Below are positions 40,217 to 50,003 of a stretch of 64,000 nt of DNA, one piece after another (position 1 is the first letter of the stretch; every line of letters starts with the position of its first letter). Under the pieces are notes generated by a model. The model saw only the letters and a program-made list of their open reading frames with translations. It was not told where the DNA came from and searched no databases. The DNA is from Alphaproteobacteria bacterium (lineage in GTDB: Bacteria; Pseudomonadota; Alphaproteobacteria; TMED109): NCBI GenBank assembly GCA_022825705.1, contig JAJDWH010000009.1:124001-188000 (forward strand). Reading direction: 5' to 3'. The position numbers and the translations under genes were made by a program.

Positions 40217-42055
40217 ATGGACGAGGAACAAAGCATGTTGGTTGGGTTAGAGGACTCCCCGGTCCGGGCCGTTGACCGCTGGCTAGCTGATTTCGAGTCG
40301 GCCCTTTCCGACTCCGATCCAAGGGCGCTCGAAGCGTTGTTTCTCCGCAACAGCCACTGGCGCGATCTCCTCGCCTTCACCTGGAACGTCCAGACCATCA
40401 GTGGCATGACGAAAATCGTCAAGGCGCTGAAGCAATATGGTCCCCGCGCTCGACCCGTCGGTATTAAAACGGACCCGCGTCGGACGCCGCCCCGCCTCGT
40501 CACCCGGGCTGGAACGGAGGGAATCGAAGCCATATTCGAGTTCACGAGTGCATCCGGCCCGGCGGAAGGCGTGCTTCGTTTGATCCGCGACGAAGAAGAT
40601 GGAACTGTCAAGGCGTGGACCCTGCTAACAGCGCTCAGCGAGATCGAAGGGTTTGAAGCAGCGGTTGGCGATGCCAGGCCAACAGGCCAGTCCTATTCGA
40701 GGGATTTCCAAGGACCGAACTGGTTCGACCAGCGGCAATCCTCCGTCGCCTACGCCGACCGGGATCCGACGGTCCTTGTGGTCGGGGGAGGACACGCGGG
40801 ACTGTCCATCGCAGCGCAACTGACACAGTTGCAGATCGACACGCTCATCGTTGATCGCGAAGAACGCATCGGGGACAACTGGCGCAACCGGTACCATGCG
40901 CTGACCCTGCACAATCAGGTCCAGGTCAATCACCTGCCCTACCTGCCCTTCCCGCCAAACTGGCCGACCTACATCCCCAAGGACAAGATCGCCGGCTGGT
41001 TCGAGGCCTACGTCGAAATCATGGAACTCAATTTCTGGACGGGCACCGAGTTCGCCGGCGGCAGCTACGACGAGCAGGACGAGAGGTGGTCGGTGATGCT
41101 GCGTCTGCCCGACGGCGGCACACGGGAGATCCATCCGCGCCATATCATCATGGCGACTGGTGTCAGCGGCGTTCCCAACCGGCCGAATATTCCGAGCTTG
41201 ACGGACTTCGCCGGCCCGGTCCTGCATTCCAGTGAATTCGGGGAAGGTGCCGACTGGGTCGACAGCAACGTGCTGGTTGTCGGGACAGGCAACAGCGGTC
41301 ATGACATTGCGCAGGACCTGTATTCGCACGGTGCGAATGTCACGATGGTCCAGCGGAACCCGACCTTGATCGTCAACATCGAGCCAAGCGCACAGCTTCC
41401 CTACGCCCTGTACGACGAGGGCCCTTCGCTGGCGGACTGCGATCTCATCACCACGTCGATGCCCTTGAAGTTGATGAGGAAGACGCACCAGCAGATTACC
41501 GAGCAAGCCAAGGCGCTCGACCGGGATCTCCTCGACGGCCTTACGCGCGCGGGATTCAAGCTTGACTTCGGAACCGACGGTACGGGCTGGCAATTCAAGT
41601 ACCTAGAGCGCGGCGGCGGCTACTACTTCAACGTCGGCTGCTCGGACCTGATCGCCGACGGCAACATCGGGCTGATCCAGTTCTTTGATATCGACAAGTT
41701 CGTCGCCGACGGGGCCCGCATGCGAAACGGCGATATGCGGGCAGCTGATCTCATCGTGCTGGCCACTGGCTTCAAGGGACAGGACTATCTGGTCCGAAAG
41801 CTGTTCGGCGACGATGTCGCGGATCGCGTCGGCCCAATCTGGGGGTTCGATCCCGAGCAGCAGGAACTCCGCAACCTATGGACCCGGACCGGGCAGCCGG
41901 GACTCTGGTTCATCGCGGGCAGCTTCGCCCAGTGCCGGATCTACTCGAAATACCTGGCACTCCAGATCAAGGCGTGCAACGAAGGCATGATCCCGCTGAC
42001 GCGACCGGCACTCACTGGCGACGGATCCAGTCCTGTGGTCAGTGCCGGCGGGTGA
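40217..42055 (+). CDS. FAD-dependent monooxygenase with N-terminal NTF2-like domain
   Basis: In this 612-residue protein, residues 15-145 resemble an NTF2/SnoaL-like fold. The rest is a flavin-containing monooxygenase: the FAD motif V-V-G-G-G-H-A-G (188-195), the FMO-type F-A-G-P-V-L-H-S-S-E-F fingerprint, the NADPH motif V-V-G-T-G-N-S-G, and L-A-T-G-F near the C-terminus. Such enzymes add one oxygen to N, S or ketone substrates; the YUCCA-like group is one relative. The substrate is unknown. No strong ribosome binding site precedes the ATG. It sits where dusB or similar genes often precede ntrB. Confidence 0.85.
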   Translation: MDEEQSMLVGLEDSPVRAVDRWLADFESALSDSDPRALEALFLRNSHWRDLLAFTWNVQTISGMTKIVKALKQYGPRARPVGIKTDPRRTPPRLVTRAGTEGIEAIFEFTSASGPAEGVLRLIRDEEDGTVKAWTLLTALSEIEGFEAAVGDARPTGQSYSRDFQGPNWFDQRQSSVAYADRDPTVLVVGGGHAGLSIAAQLTQLQIDTLIVDREERIGDNWRNRYHALTLHNQVQVNHLPYLPFPPNWPTYIPKDKIAGWFEAYVEIMELNFWTGTEFAGGSYDEQDERWSVMLRLPDGGTREIHPRHIIMATGVSGVPNRPNIPSLTDFAGPVLHSSEFGEGADWVDSNVLVVGTGNSGHDIAQDLYSHGANVTMVQRNPTLIVNIEPSAQLPYALYDEGPSLADCDLITTSMPLKLMRKTHQQITEQAKALDRDLLDGLTRAGFKLDFGTDGTGWQFKYLERGGGYYFNVGCSDLIADGNIGLIQFFDIDKFVADGARMRNGDMRAADLIVLATGFKGQDYLVRKLFGDDVADRVGPIWGFDPEQQELRNLWTRTGQPGLWFIAGSFAQCRIYSKYLALQIKACNEGMIPLTRPALTGDGSSPVVSAGG

Positions 42056-42366
42056 TCGTTGCCGCCGACCCGAGGATGTCGGCTCGGCCGATTGACCGGC
42101 CCTAGCCCGCCTGACGGCGGACAGGTGCGAAACCGCGCCGCTGTAGGAGGCTGACACCCGGCGTAGACGGTCTCGAGGTCTCACCGAGCACAGGTTCGCA
42201 GTGGCGAGACCGCCAACGGGCCCCGCGACCGGGACCGAGGGTCACAACATTTGTGCCGGACCGGTGCCGCGCCGACATCGCCGCTCGTACCGTTGCCCGA
42301 TGTTGGGCCGGAGTGTGTTCTGGTATTAGTGTGTTGTGCCTAATCCTTGTGCAGGAGTACCGCGCA
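42056..42366. other. Intergenic region upstream of ntrB
   Basis: These 311 bases separate the monooxygenase stop and the likely ntrB GTG. There is an AT-richer patch at about 42,318-42,345, a possible promoter position, but no convincing -24/-12 or -35/-10 pair. No dusB-like gene, usual upstream of ntrB in alphaproteobacteria, is present. Confidence 0.45.
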
Positions 42367-43506
42367 GTGGCGGAGTCCAGCGACACCTCCACCCAAACGG
42401 CTGTCGGTCCTCAGGATCTGCTCGAATCAATGGCAGTGCCGGTCTTCCTGATCTCTGACACCGGCCATATTCTCTATGTCAATCCTGCCGGCGAGCATCT
42501 GTTTGGAACCGGTGCCCGCAGCCTCTTGCGGCGACCGATCCGAAACTTTCTCTCCAGCGATAGCCCCGTGCTCGCCATGCTCGGCCGCGTCGTTCGCCGC
42601 GGAAGCAGCGCCGTCGAGTACGGAATTCGCCTGACCGGGCCTGCCATGGCGCCACGGATCGTCGATGCCCGGGCATCTCCTTGCCATGACGCACACCATC
42701 AGATCGTGCTGACATTGCACGCACGGTCGGTAGCCCAGTCGATTGGCGGGCACCGCCTCGGGCAAATGAGCGCTGCGCGCTCGGCGACCGGTTTCGCCGA
42801 GACCCTGACCCACGAGATTCGCAACCCGCTCTCCGGGATCCGCGGGGCCGCCCAGCTGCTGGAAGAAGCCGTCGGTCCGTCCGACCGCGAGCTCACCCGC
42901 CTGATCCGCGACGAAACCGACCGAATTGGCAAGCTGCTCGCCCGCTTCGACACCTTCGTGGACGGCGCCACCGTGCCAACGGCTCCCGTGAACGTGCACG
43001 TCGTGCTTGATCGAGTCTTCATGCTGGCCAAGAACGGGTTTGCCAAGAACGCTTCGTTCACGCGCGAGTACGACCCTTCCATCCCCATGGTTCCAGGAGA
43101 TCGCGACCGGCTGGTCCAATCCTTCCTCAACCTCGCCAAGAATGCAGCCGAGGCCAATCCGGAGGGGACCATTCGACTGATCACCGGTATTCGGCATGGA
43201 CTGCGGGTTCAGACGGGAACGGCGGCCCACCGGGGGCTGCCGGTGTTTGTCGCTATCGAGGACAGCGGACCCGGCATTCCCGAAGACATGCGCCAGCACC
43301 TGTTCGAGCCGTTCGTTACCACCAAGTCAGGCGGACGCGGTCTTGGGCTTTCGTTGGTGGCCCGGGTAATCGAGGACCACGGTGGCGTGGTGGAGGTCAC
43401 GGATGCGACGGCCGGATCCGGGACCCGCTTTACGGTGTACCTCCCGGCCGTCAATTCCTCGACGGACGGGGTCCAGGCCCTTTCGCCGGCGGACTCAGCG
43501 CGTTGA
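42367..43506 (+). CDS. ntrB: Nitrogen regulation sensor kinase NtrB
   Basis: This soluble histidine kinase of about 379 residues has an N-terminal PAS domain (residues 15-120), then the dimerisation/phosphoacceptor helix with His149 in [11 protein letters not shown], an N-box [11 protein letters not shown], and the G boxes D-S-G-P-G-I-P and G-G-R-G-L-G-L-S-L. In the classical system it phosphorylates NtrC under nitrogen limitation, controlled by PII. I chose the GTG at 42,367, which has AGGAG nine bases upstream; the frame is open earlier. Its stop overlaps the ntrC start. Confidence 0.9.
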   Translation: MAESSDTSTQTAVGPQDLLESMAVPVFLISDTGHILYVNPAGEHLFGTGARSLLRRPIRNFLSSDSPVLAMLGRVVRRGSSAVEYGIRLTGPAMAPRIVDARASPCHDAHHQIVLTLHARSVAQSIGGHRLGQMSAARSATGFAETLTHEIRNPLSGIRGAAQLLEEAVGPSDRELTRLIRDETDRIGKLLARFDTFVDGATVPTAPVNVHVVLDRVFMLAKNGFAKNASFTREYDPSIPMVPGDRDRLVQSFLNLAKNAAEANPEGTIRLITGIRHGLRVQTGTAAHRGLPVFVAIEDSGPGIPEDMRQHLFEPFVTTKSGGRGLGLSLVARVIEDHGGVVEVTDATAGSGTRFTVYLPAVNSSTDGVQALSPADSAR

Positions 43507-44966
43507 ATACGCCGGCATCCCCTACCGCCACGATCCTGGTGGGCGACGACGACGCGGCCATCCGGACCGTCGTGCGGCGTGCCCTCCACCGGCACGGTTT
43601 CGCGGCCCGCGATACTGGTGACATGGGCGAACTCTGGTCCTGGATCAGCTCCGGAGCGGGCGATCTCGTCATCACCGATGTCGCAATGCCATCCGGCAAC
43701 GGGCTTGATTTGCTGCCCCGGGTTCGAAAGGTTCGGCCCGATCTTCCGGTCATCGTGATCAGCGCCCGGTCCACGATGCTGACCGCCCTTCGGGCCGGTG
43801 AGCGCGGAGCCTTCGAGTACTTCCCGAAACCGTTCGACCTGGACGAGCTCGTGGCGACCGTCCGACGCGCGATTGCGGAAACCCGCGTGCCCGCTCCATC
43901 CGCCGCCGACACTTCGCCGGACGACTTGCCAATGGTCGGACGGTCGCCCGCGATGCAGCGCGTGTACCGGGTGGTTGCCCGAGTGGTGAACACCAACCTC
44001 ACGGTGCTCGTGCTTGGCGAATCGGGAACGGGCAAGGAACTCGTTGCCCGGGCACTGCACGACTTCAGTCCGCGCCGGGCGCGCCCATTCGTCGCCCTCA
44101 ACATGGCGGCCATTCCGCGCGACCTGATCGAGAGCGAACTGTTCGGGCATGAACGCGGAGCATTTACCGGTGCACACCGCGCGTCCGCCGGTCGCTTTCG
44201 GCAGGCCGAGGGCGGAACGCTGTTCCTCGACGAGATCGGGGACATGCCGCCCGATGCCCAGACCCGCCTTCTCCGCGTGCTTCAGGAAGGCGAGTTCAAT
44301 CCCGTCGGCGGGATGATTCCCGTTCAGGCCGATGTCCGCATCGTCGCTGCCACCCACCGGGACTTGGGCGCCCTGGTCCGCGAAGGCCTGTTCCGCGAGG
44401 ACCTGTACTACCGACTGAACGTGGTCCCGATCCGCATGCCGCCGCTTCGGGACCGATTGGAAGACCTTCCCCTGTTGACCCGGCATCTTCTAGCGCGCGC
44501 CTCGGAAGACGGTATGGAGCCCAAGCGGGTCTCCGAAGAGGCCCTGTCACGCCTGACGGAACACACGTGGCCCGGAAACGTCCGCGAATTGGAAAACCTC
44601 CTCCGGCGGATGGTGGTGCTCACCGCCGGGGACGTAATCAGTGCCGATACGGTGGAGGAAGAGCTCGGCAATGCAGATCAGTCACCGGTACGGCCCGATA
44701 CCGAAGGCTCCACGCTTGGTGCCAGCGTCGAGCGCCACCTGCATCGCTATTTCGCGGCGCATGGAGATACGTTGCCGCCTGCCGGGCTGTACCGGCGTTT
44801 CGTGCAAGAGGTTGAAAGACCGCTGATCCTGCGGACGCTGCGGGCCACCGGGGGCAACCAGATCCGGGCGGCAGAGCTCTTGGGAATCAACCGGAACACG
44901 CTCCGCAAGAAGATCCGCGATCTCGATCTCCGGGCACTGCCGCGGCGGCGGCGGGCAGCCGAATGA
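43503..44966 (+). CDS. ntrC: Nitrogen response regulator NtrC (sigma-54 activator)
   Basis: The receiver domain of this 487-residue protein has acidic D15-D16-D17 and phosphoacceptor Asp59 (V-I-T-D-V-A-M-P). The sigma-54 AAA+ domain has G-E-S-G-T-G-K-E and the intact G-A-F-T-G-A loop that contacts sigma-54, and the C-terminal Fis-type helix-turn-helix ends in [16 protein letters not shown]. It should activate nitrogen-limitation genes. The start is TTG overlapping the NtrB stop. It overlaps ntrY by ATGA. All key residues are intact. Confidence 0.92.
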   Translation: MNTPASPTATILVGDDDAAIRTVVRRALHRHGFAARDTGDMGELWSWISSGAGDLVITDVAMPSGNGLDLLPRVRKVRPDLPVIVISARSTMLTALRAGERGAFEYFPKPFDLDELVATVRRAIAETRVPAPSAADTSPDDLPMVGRSPAMQRVYRVVARVVNTNLTVLVLGESGTGKELVARALHDFSPRRARPFVALNMAAIPRDLIESELFGHERGAFTGAHRASAGRFRQAEGGTLFLDEIGDMPPDAQTRLLRVLQEGEFNPVGGMIPVQADVRIVAATHRDLGALVREGLFREDLYYRLNVVPIRMPPLRDRLEDLPLLTRHLLARASEDGMEPKRVSEEALSRLTEHTWPGNVRELENLLRRMVVLTAGDVISADTVEEELGNADQSPVRPDTEGSTLGASVERHLHRYFAAHGDTLPPAGLYRRFVQEVERPLILRTLRATGGNQIRAAELLGINRNTLRKKIRDLDLRALPRRRRAAE

Positions 44967-47173
44967 CTGCCGTCACGTTCGTCTGGGCGCCGTTGTGGAC
45001 GCGAGTTCGCCAGCTGGCCGGCAGCAAACGGGTAAAGCTGTGGCTCGCGTGGGGGCTCGCGCTGACCGGAGCGGTGCTGGGCGTCGTCACATTCGCCGTG
45101 CTGACCCCGAGCGCGGACTCGGATCCCGACTTGATCCTTGCGCTCCTGTACGCCGACTTGCTCGTGCTCCTGCTGCTGACGTTGATCCTCGCGCGCCGGA
45201 TCGCCCTGCTCTGGGCACGGCGGCGGCGGGCGCAGCCGGGTGCGCGACTCCATGTGCAGCTGGTCGTCGCGTTCGGCCTGCTGGCCGCCACTCCGGCAGT
45301 CATCGTGGCCGCCGGTGCTGCAGGGTTTTTCACGATCGGCATCCAGGGCTGGTTCTCGGAGCGCGTCTCATCGGCGCTGACGCATTCGATGGCCGTGGCG
45401 GACGCATATTACGAAGACCATCGGAAACTCGTGCTGGCCGACGCGTTGTGGATTGCCAACGGGCTCGCGCGCACCCCGGACGAGAATCGCCTGGATACCG
45501 CGACGCTTGACCAACTGGTGACCGAGCGCGGAATTGCCGAAGCTCTCGTGCTTCGGGCGGACGGGCAAATCCTGGCCCGGAGTTCGCTGAGTCTGCTGCT
45601 GGCGTTCGACCAGCTGCCGGCGGGGGCGCTGCAGAGGGCGCTGCAGGGCGAGACCGTCGTGTTCCAGATTCGCGGCGGCGACCGGGTACGGGCGCTGGCT
45701 CCGCTCTCGGGGCTCGCCGACCAACTGCTCTATGTGGGGCGCTACATCGACACCAATGTGCTGCGCAATATCGATGCCGTGCGAACGGCGGTGGGGGAGT
45801 ACCAGCAGGCGGAACGCGAGCGGGCCAGCCTGCACATCACCTTTACGATGGTGTTCATTGCGGTGGCCGTGCTGCTGGTGGCCGTCGCCGCCTGGATCGG
45901 GTTCCAGGTCGCCAACCGGTTTGCCGGTCCAGTGTCGGAACTGGCCCATGCCGCCAACCGAGTGCGGGATGGCGACCTGAGTGCCCGCGTGAAGGAAGAG
46001 GGCCAGAGCGGCGAGCTCTTGTTGCTGCTCCGCGCATTTAATCGCATGACCGGCCAGATCGAGGACCAGCGCTTTGAACTCGTAGCTGCCAACCGCGAAC
46101 TCGACACCCGCCGGCGCTTCACGGAAGCGGTGCTTGCAGGGGTAAGCGCCGGCGTGGTCGCGGTGGATTCCCGTGGCGTGATCTTCCTCTCCAACCATTC
46201 CGCGTCCGACCTCTTGGGCGTGCCCGAGGACTCGCTCACCGGGCGGCCTTTCGCCCAAGCGATTCCGGCAATGTCGGACTTGTTCCACCGTGCGGTCATT
46301 TACCCGAGCAGGGTCAATCAGGATCAGGTCGTCATGACCCGCAACGGTCAAGAGCGCGTGTTGCTGGTGCGTGTCAACGCCGCGACCCGGAACACTCGGG
46401 TCCAGGGGTACGTCATCACGTTCGACGACATGACGGAACGGATTCTCGCCCAACGGGCGGCGGCATGGCGTGGTGTGGCCAGGCGGATCGCCCACGAAGT
46501 CCGCAATCCCCTGACCCCGATACGTCTGGCCGCCGAACGGCTCAAGCGCCGCTACGCCGGGGAAGTACGGACCGAGCCGGAAGTGTTTGAGTCTTGCATC
46601 GATACGATCGTGCGCCAGGTCGTGGAAATGACCCGAATGGTTGACGAATTCTCGGAGTTTGCGCGGCTGCCGCCCCCGGTGCTGCGCCGGGTCGATATGG
46701 TGGCCCTGATCAATGGCGTCCAAGCCATCAATGATACGGCGCACGCCAATATCCGCGTCAGCGCGCATGTCCCTGACCAACCCGTGTACGTTCTGTGCGA
46801 CGCGAGCCAGTTGGACCGCGCCCTCGGAAACCTGGTCCAGAATGCCGTCCAAGCCATTCACGGTCACGCCGAACCTGGTACGGCATTGGGCAACATCGAC
46901 ATCATCTTGGAGGCCGCCGACGACGGCGACACCTACCACGTCACGGTCGAGGACGACGGAGGCGGGTTTCCCGAGGACTTCCTTGACCGCGCGACCGAGC
47001 CCTACGTCACCACCCGCCAAGGCGGAACCGGTCTCGGGTTGGCGATCGTCCGTCGAATCGTCGAGGATCAAGGCGGAAAGATCAGCCTGGCCAACACAGG
47101 TCGTGGCGCCCGCGTGATGCTGACACTTCCTTGCGCCCCGGCCACACCGACCACGCCCGCCGTGGCGGCCTGA
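44963..47173 (+). CDS. ntrY: Membrane sensor kinase NtrY
   Basis: This 736-residue sensor begins with several hydrophobic segments (about residues 22-45, 52-75 and 92-115), then a periplasmic part, another transmembrane segment (about 295-315) and a HAMP domain. A PAS domain (about 380-490) comes next, then His511 in [11 protein letters not shown] and an HATPase domain with D-D-G-G-G-F-P and G-G-T-G-L-G-L-A-I. NtrY senses an extracytoplasmic cue and phosphorylates NtrX, influencing nitrogen and redox metabolism. It overlaps ntrC by ATGA and is followed by ntrX after five bases. Confidence 0.92.
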   Translation: MTAVTFVWAPLWTRVRQLAGSKRVKLWLAWGLALTGAVLGVVTFAVLTPSADSDPDLILALLYADLLVLLLLTLILARRIALLWARRRRAQPGARLHVQLVVAFGLLAATPAVIVAAGAAGFFTIGIQGWFSERVSSALTHSMAVADAYYEDHRKLVLADALWIANGLARTPDENRLDTATLDQLVTERGIAEALVLRADGQILARSSLSLLLAFDQLPAGALQRALQGETVVFQIRGGDRVRALAPLSGLADQLLYVGRYIDTNVLRNIDAVRTAVGEYQQAERERASLHITFTMVFIAVAVLLVAVAAWIGFQVANRFAGPVSELAHAANRVRDGDLSARVKEEGQSGELLLLLRAFNRMTGQIEDQRFELVAANRELDTRRRFTEAVLAGVSAGVVAVDSRGVIFLSNHSASDLLGVPEDSLTGRPFAQAIPAMSDLFHRAVIYPSRVNQDQVVMTRNGQERVLLVRVNAATRNTRVQGYVITFDDMTERILAQRAAAWRGVARRIAHEVRNPLTPIRLAAERLKRRYAGEVRTEPEVFESCIDTIVRQVVEMTRMVDEFSEFARLPPPVLRRVDMVALINGVQAINDTAHANIRVSAHVPDQPVYVLCDASQLDRALGNLVQNAVQAIHGHAEPGTALGNIDIILEAADDGDTYHVTVEDDGGGFPEDFLDRATEPYVTTRQGGTGLGLAIVRRIVEDQGGKISLANTGRGARVMLTLPCAPATPTTPAVAA

Positions 47174-47178
47174 TCGTC

Positions 47179-48615
47179 ATGGTCACCACGTCCAAGAATT
47201 CTCGAACCGCGGCCAATTGGATGGGCGAGATATTGATCGTCGATGACGAGCCGGACATCTGTGCGGCGGTGCAGGACTTGCTACAGGACGAGGGGTACAC
47301 GACGCGAATGGCCAGCGACACCGATAGCGCGTTGGCCGCCTTGGCGGAACGGGTGCCATCGCTTGTGCTGCTCGACATCTGGCTTCGCAACGGCGAACGA
47401 GAAGGCATTGACCTCCTGGAGACGATCGGCACTCGATTTCAGGGCCTCCCGGTCGTCATGATCAGCGGGCACGGATCAGTACGCACCGCTGTTGACGCCA
47501 TGAATCTCGGCGCGGTTGACTTCCTCGAAAAACCGTTCGACAGCGGATTGATGCTGCACGTGGTCAAGCGGAGCCTGGAGACCCAGCATCTTCGCCGGGA
47601 AAATGCCGCGCTAGTCAACCGCACCGGCGCCACGGACGCGATTGTCGGGACTTCGCCGGCCATTCGTGCCCTCAAGAATGCGATCGCGCGCGTGGCGACC
47701 ACGAATAGCCGGGTCCTGATCACCGGGGAACCCGGTTCCGGCAAGGAGACCGCAGCCCGCGCCATTCACGCCCAATCGCACCGTCGCAACGCCCCGTTTG
47801 TCGTGATGAACGCTCCGCGCACGTCGGCTGACCGGTTCGAGGAGGAATTGTTCGGGCGTGAGGATGAAGGTGGACGCATACTTCGCGTTGGTCTACTTGA
47901 GCAGGCCCACGGCGGCACACTGTTCGTGGATGAAGTCGCCGAAATGTCGATGGACGCCCAGTCGTGGCTGCTGCGGGCACTCCAGAATCCCAGCTTCATG
48001 CGCGTGGGCGGGCAAACCCCCGTAAAGGTGGACGTTCGTGTCGTCGCCTCGACCAGCGTGGACCCCGAAACCTACATCCGCCAGGACCGGCTGTCGGCCA
48101 GCCTGTACTACCGAATCAACGTTGTGCCCATCCGCGTGCCGTCCCTGGCTGAACGCCGCGAAGACATTCCGGCCTTGGCCTGGCATTGCATGACGCAATG
48201 CGCGCGGGCTCTGGGCAGGCCGCCGCGCCCGATTGACGCGGAGGCGGAAGCCCGACTGCAGGCCTACAACTGGCGCGGGAACGTTCGCCAACTTCGAAAC
48301 GTGATCGAGCGCGTCCTGATCCTGGCACCGGATTCGGAAGCCAGTCCGGTGCGGGCTTCGATGCTGCCCGACGACGTGCTCTACGAACACGGAGACACCG
48401 GCGGGGGCTTCGGAACTGACTCGATCATGAGCCACCCGCTGAAGGCTGCTCGGGAACAGTTCGAACGCCAGTACCTGTCGTCTCAACTCGCGCGTTTCGG
48501 TGGCAACATCACGCGCACGGCCGCTTTCGTCGGCATGGAACGCACATCGCTGCATCGCAAGCTGCGGCTCCTGGGCATATCCGACGAGACCGGCTCCAAG
48601 CAGGAGGCACCGTGA
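47179..48615 (+). CDS. ntrX: Response regulator NtrX (sigma-54 activator-like, no GAFTGA)
   Basis: This protein of about 478 residues has a receiver domain with V-D-D-E-P near residue 21 and phosphoacceptor Asp66 (L-L-D-I-W-L). The AAA+ domain has T-G-E-P-G-S-G-K-E, and the C-terminal Fis-type helix-turn-helix has T-R-T-A-A-F-V-G-M-E-R-T-S-L. The G-A-F-T-G-A loop is replaced by an acidic E-D-E-G-G-R-like stretch after L-F-G-R. This is normal for alphaproteobacterial NtrX and means it is unlikely to activate sigma-54 in the classical way. The start is uncertain: ATG 47,179, or ATG 47,221, which would begin directly at G-E-I-L-I-V-D-D-E as in homologues. Confidence 0.9.
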   Translation: MVTTSKNSRTAANWMGEILIVDDEPDICAAVQDLLQDEGYTTRMASDTDSALAALAERVPSLVLLDIWLRNGEREGIDLLETIGTRFQGLPVVMISGHGSVRTAVDAMNLGAVDFLEKPFDSGLMLHVVKRSLETQHLRRENAALVNRTGATDAIVGTSPAIRALKNAIARVATTNSRVLITGEPGSGKETAARAIHAQSHRRNAPFVVMNAPRTSADRFEEELFGREDEGGRILRVGLLEQAHGGTLFVDEVAEMSMDAQSWLLRALQNPSFMRVGGQTPVKVDVRVVASTSVDPETYIRQDRLSASLYYRINVVPIRVPSLAERREDIPALAWHCMTQCARALGRPPRPIDAEAEARLQAYNWRGNVRQLRNVIERVLILAPDSEASPVRASMLPDDVLYEHGDTGGGFGTDSIMSHPLKAAREQFERQYLSSQLARFGGNITRTAAFVGMERTSLHRKLRLLGISDETGSKQEAP

Positions 48616-50003
48616 ACGAAGACGCCCAGTTCCGGGCCATCGTCTGTGGGGCCGGGGAGGTTGGCCGCAGCATCGCCCGGCACCTTGCGGAGGAGGAGGC
48701 AGCCGCGGTCACGCTGGTCGCCCAGGAAGCCGAATTTCTGGATCGGGCGCGCCGGGACACAGCTGGAATCGAAACTCTCCACGGGCACCCGGCGCATCCT
48801 CCCGTGCTGCGCGATGCCGGCGCCGACAATGCGAACCTGCTGGTAGCTGTTACCCGGAGCGACGAGACCAACATGGTTGCCTGCCAGGTGGCGCACAGCG
48901 TGTTTTCGATTCGAACGCGCATTGCCCGCGTCAGCAACCCGGCCTACCAGGAGGAGGACTGGCCGCAGCTGTACGGCCGTAACGACCTGCCGGCCGAGAT
49001 TATTGTGCCGGAACGAGAGGTGGCGATCGCGCTGTCACGGCTGGTCGCACTGCCCGGGGCAAGCGATGCCGTCGGTTTTGTGGGCGGCCGGGTCCAACTC
49101 ATCGGCATGAAGCTGGACCAACAGTCGCCGGTCCTGTCGCATCCCCTGCACGAGCTGACGGAGCTGTTTCCCGAACTCCACGCCAGGGTTGTCTACATCG
49201 TGCGTGATGGTGTCGGGATCGTGCCCAGGAAAGACGAGACGCTGACCGTCGGAGACGAGGTCTTCGTCGTCACGGAAGCCAACCGCGTCAATCGCGTACT
49301 CCGTTCCTTTGGGCGGGACATCGAGGCATCTCGACGCATCCTGATTGTCGGGGGCGGCAACCTGGGCCGGTTGGTCGCGCAACGGATCGCGAAACAGGAG
49401 TCAGCCGAGGGCGTGACGATTCTCGAGGCCGATCCGAATATCGCCCATCAGGCGGACGAAATTCTCGACGGCATGAAAGTCCTGGTCGGCGACCCGCGTG
49501 ACGACGGAGTGCTGGAAGAAGCCGGGGTGCATGACGCGGCGATGCTCCTCGCGGTCACCGAGAACGACGAGGTCAACACGCTTGTGTCGGCGCTGGCCAA
49601 ACAAAAGGGCTGTCCCTACGCGGCGACGGTGACACACGACAACAAGTACGGCTCCCTGCTAAGCCAGCTCGGAATCGACCAGGCCATCGTTCCCCGGTCC
49701 GCGACGGTGTCCAAGATCCTGCGATGGGTGCGGCGCGGGCGCGTCCAGGCTGTCCATACCCTGCATGACGGACGTGCCGAAGTCATGGACTACGAAGCGC
49801 TCGACACTTCCAACATTGCCGGAACTTCGCTCCGCAACCTGAAACTGGATTCCGACATCGCGGTCGGTGCCATCGTACGAAACGGCGAAGTGATATTGCC
49901 GGTCGGAGACACCGTGATCCGCCCTCACGACCGAGTCATCGTCCTCGTTACCCACGAGAAGGTCCAGGCGCTCGAGGCTGCATTCGGAACCGTCAAGCTC
50001 TAA
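48612..50003 (+). CDS. trkA: Potassium uptake regulatory subunit TrkA
   Basis: This 463-residue peripheral protein of the Trk potassium transporter has two RCK (NAD-binding) units. The first has G-A-G-E-V-G at residues 13-18, and the second V-G-G-G-N-L-G near 238-244. Each is followed by a TrkA-C domain. Nucleotide binding gates the membrane channel TrkH. It overlaps ntrX by ATGA and is one base from trkH, so the sensing cascade and potassium uptake form one transcript. Confidence 0.92.
   Translation: MNEDAQFRAIVCGAGEVGRSIARHLAEEEAAAVTLVAQEAEFLDRARRDTAGIETLHGHPAHPPVLRDAGADNANLLVAVTRSDETNMVACQVAHSVFSIRTRIARVSNPAYQEEDWPQLYGRNDLPAEIIVPEREVAIALSRLVALPGASDAVGFVGGRVQLIGMKLDQQSPVLSHPLHELTELFPELHARVVYIVRDGVGIVPRKDETLTVGDEVFVVTEANRVNRVLRSFGRDIEASRRILIVGGGNLGRLVAQRIAKQESAEGVTILEADPNIAHQADEILDGMKVLVGDPRDDGVLEEAGVHDAAMLLAVTENDEVNTLVSALAKQKGCPYAATVTHDNKYGSLLSQLGIDQAIVPRSATVSKILRWVRRGRVQAVHTLHDGRAEVMDYEALDTSNIAGTSLRNLKLDSDIAVGAIVRNGEVILPVGDTVIRPHDRVIVLVTHEKVQALEAAFGTVKL

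Noticed and set aside
43209..44486. Minus-strand open frame (425 codons) opposite ntrC
   Set aside because: It is complementary to an intact sigma-54 activator and has the composition of a GC shadow.
45368..47071. Long minus-strand open frame (567 codons) opposite ntrY
   Set aside because: It is the antisense shadow of a clear histidine kinase. The translation has no family features and is a product of high GC content.
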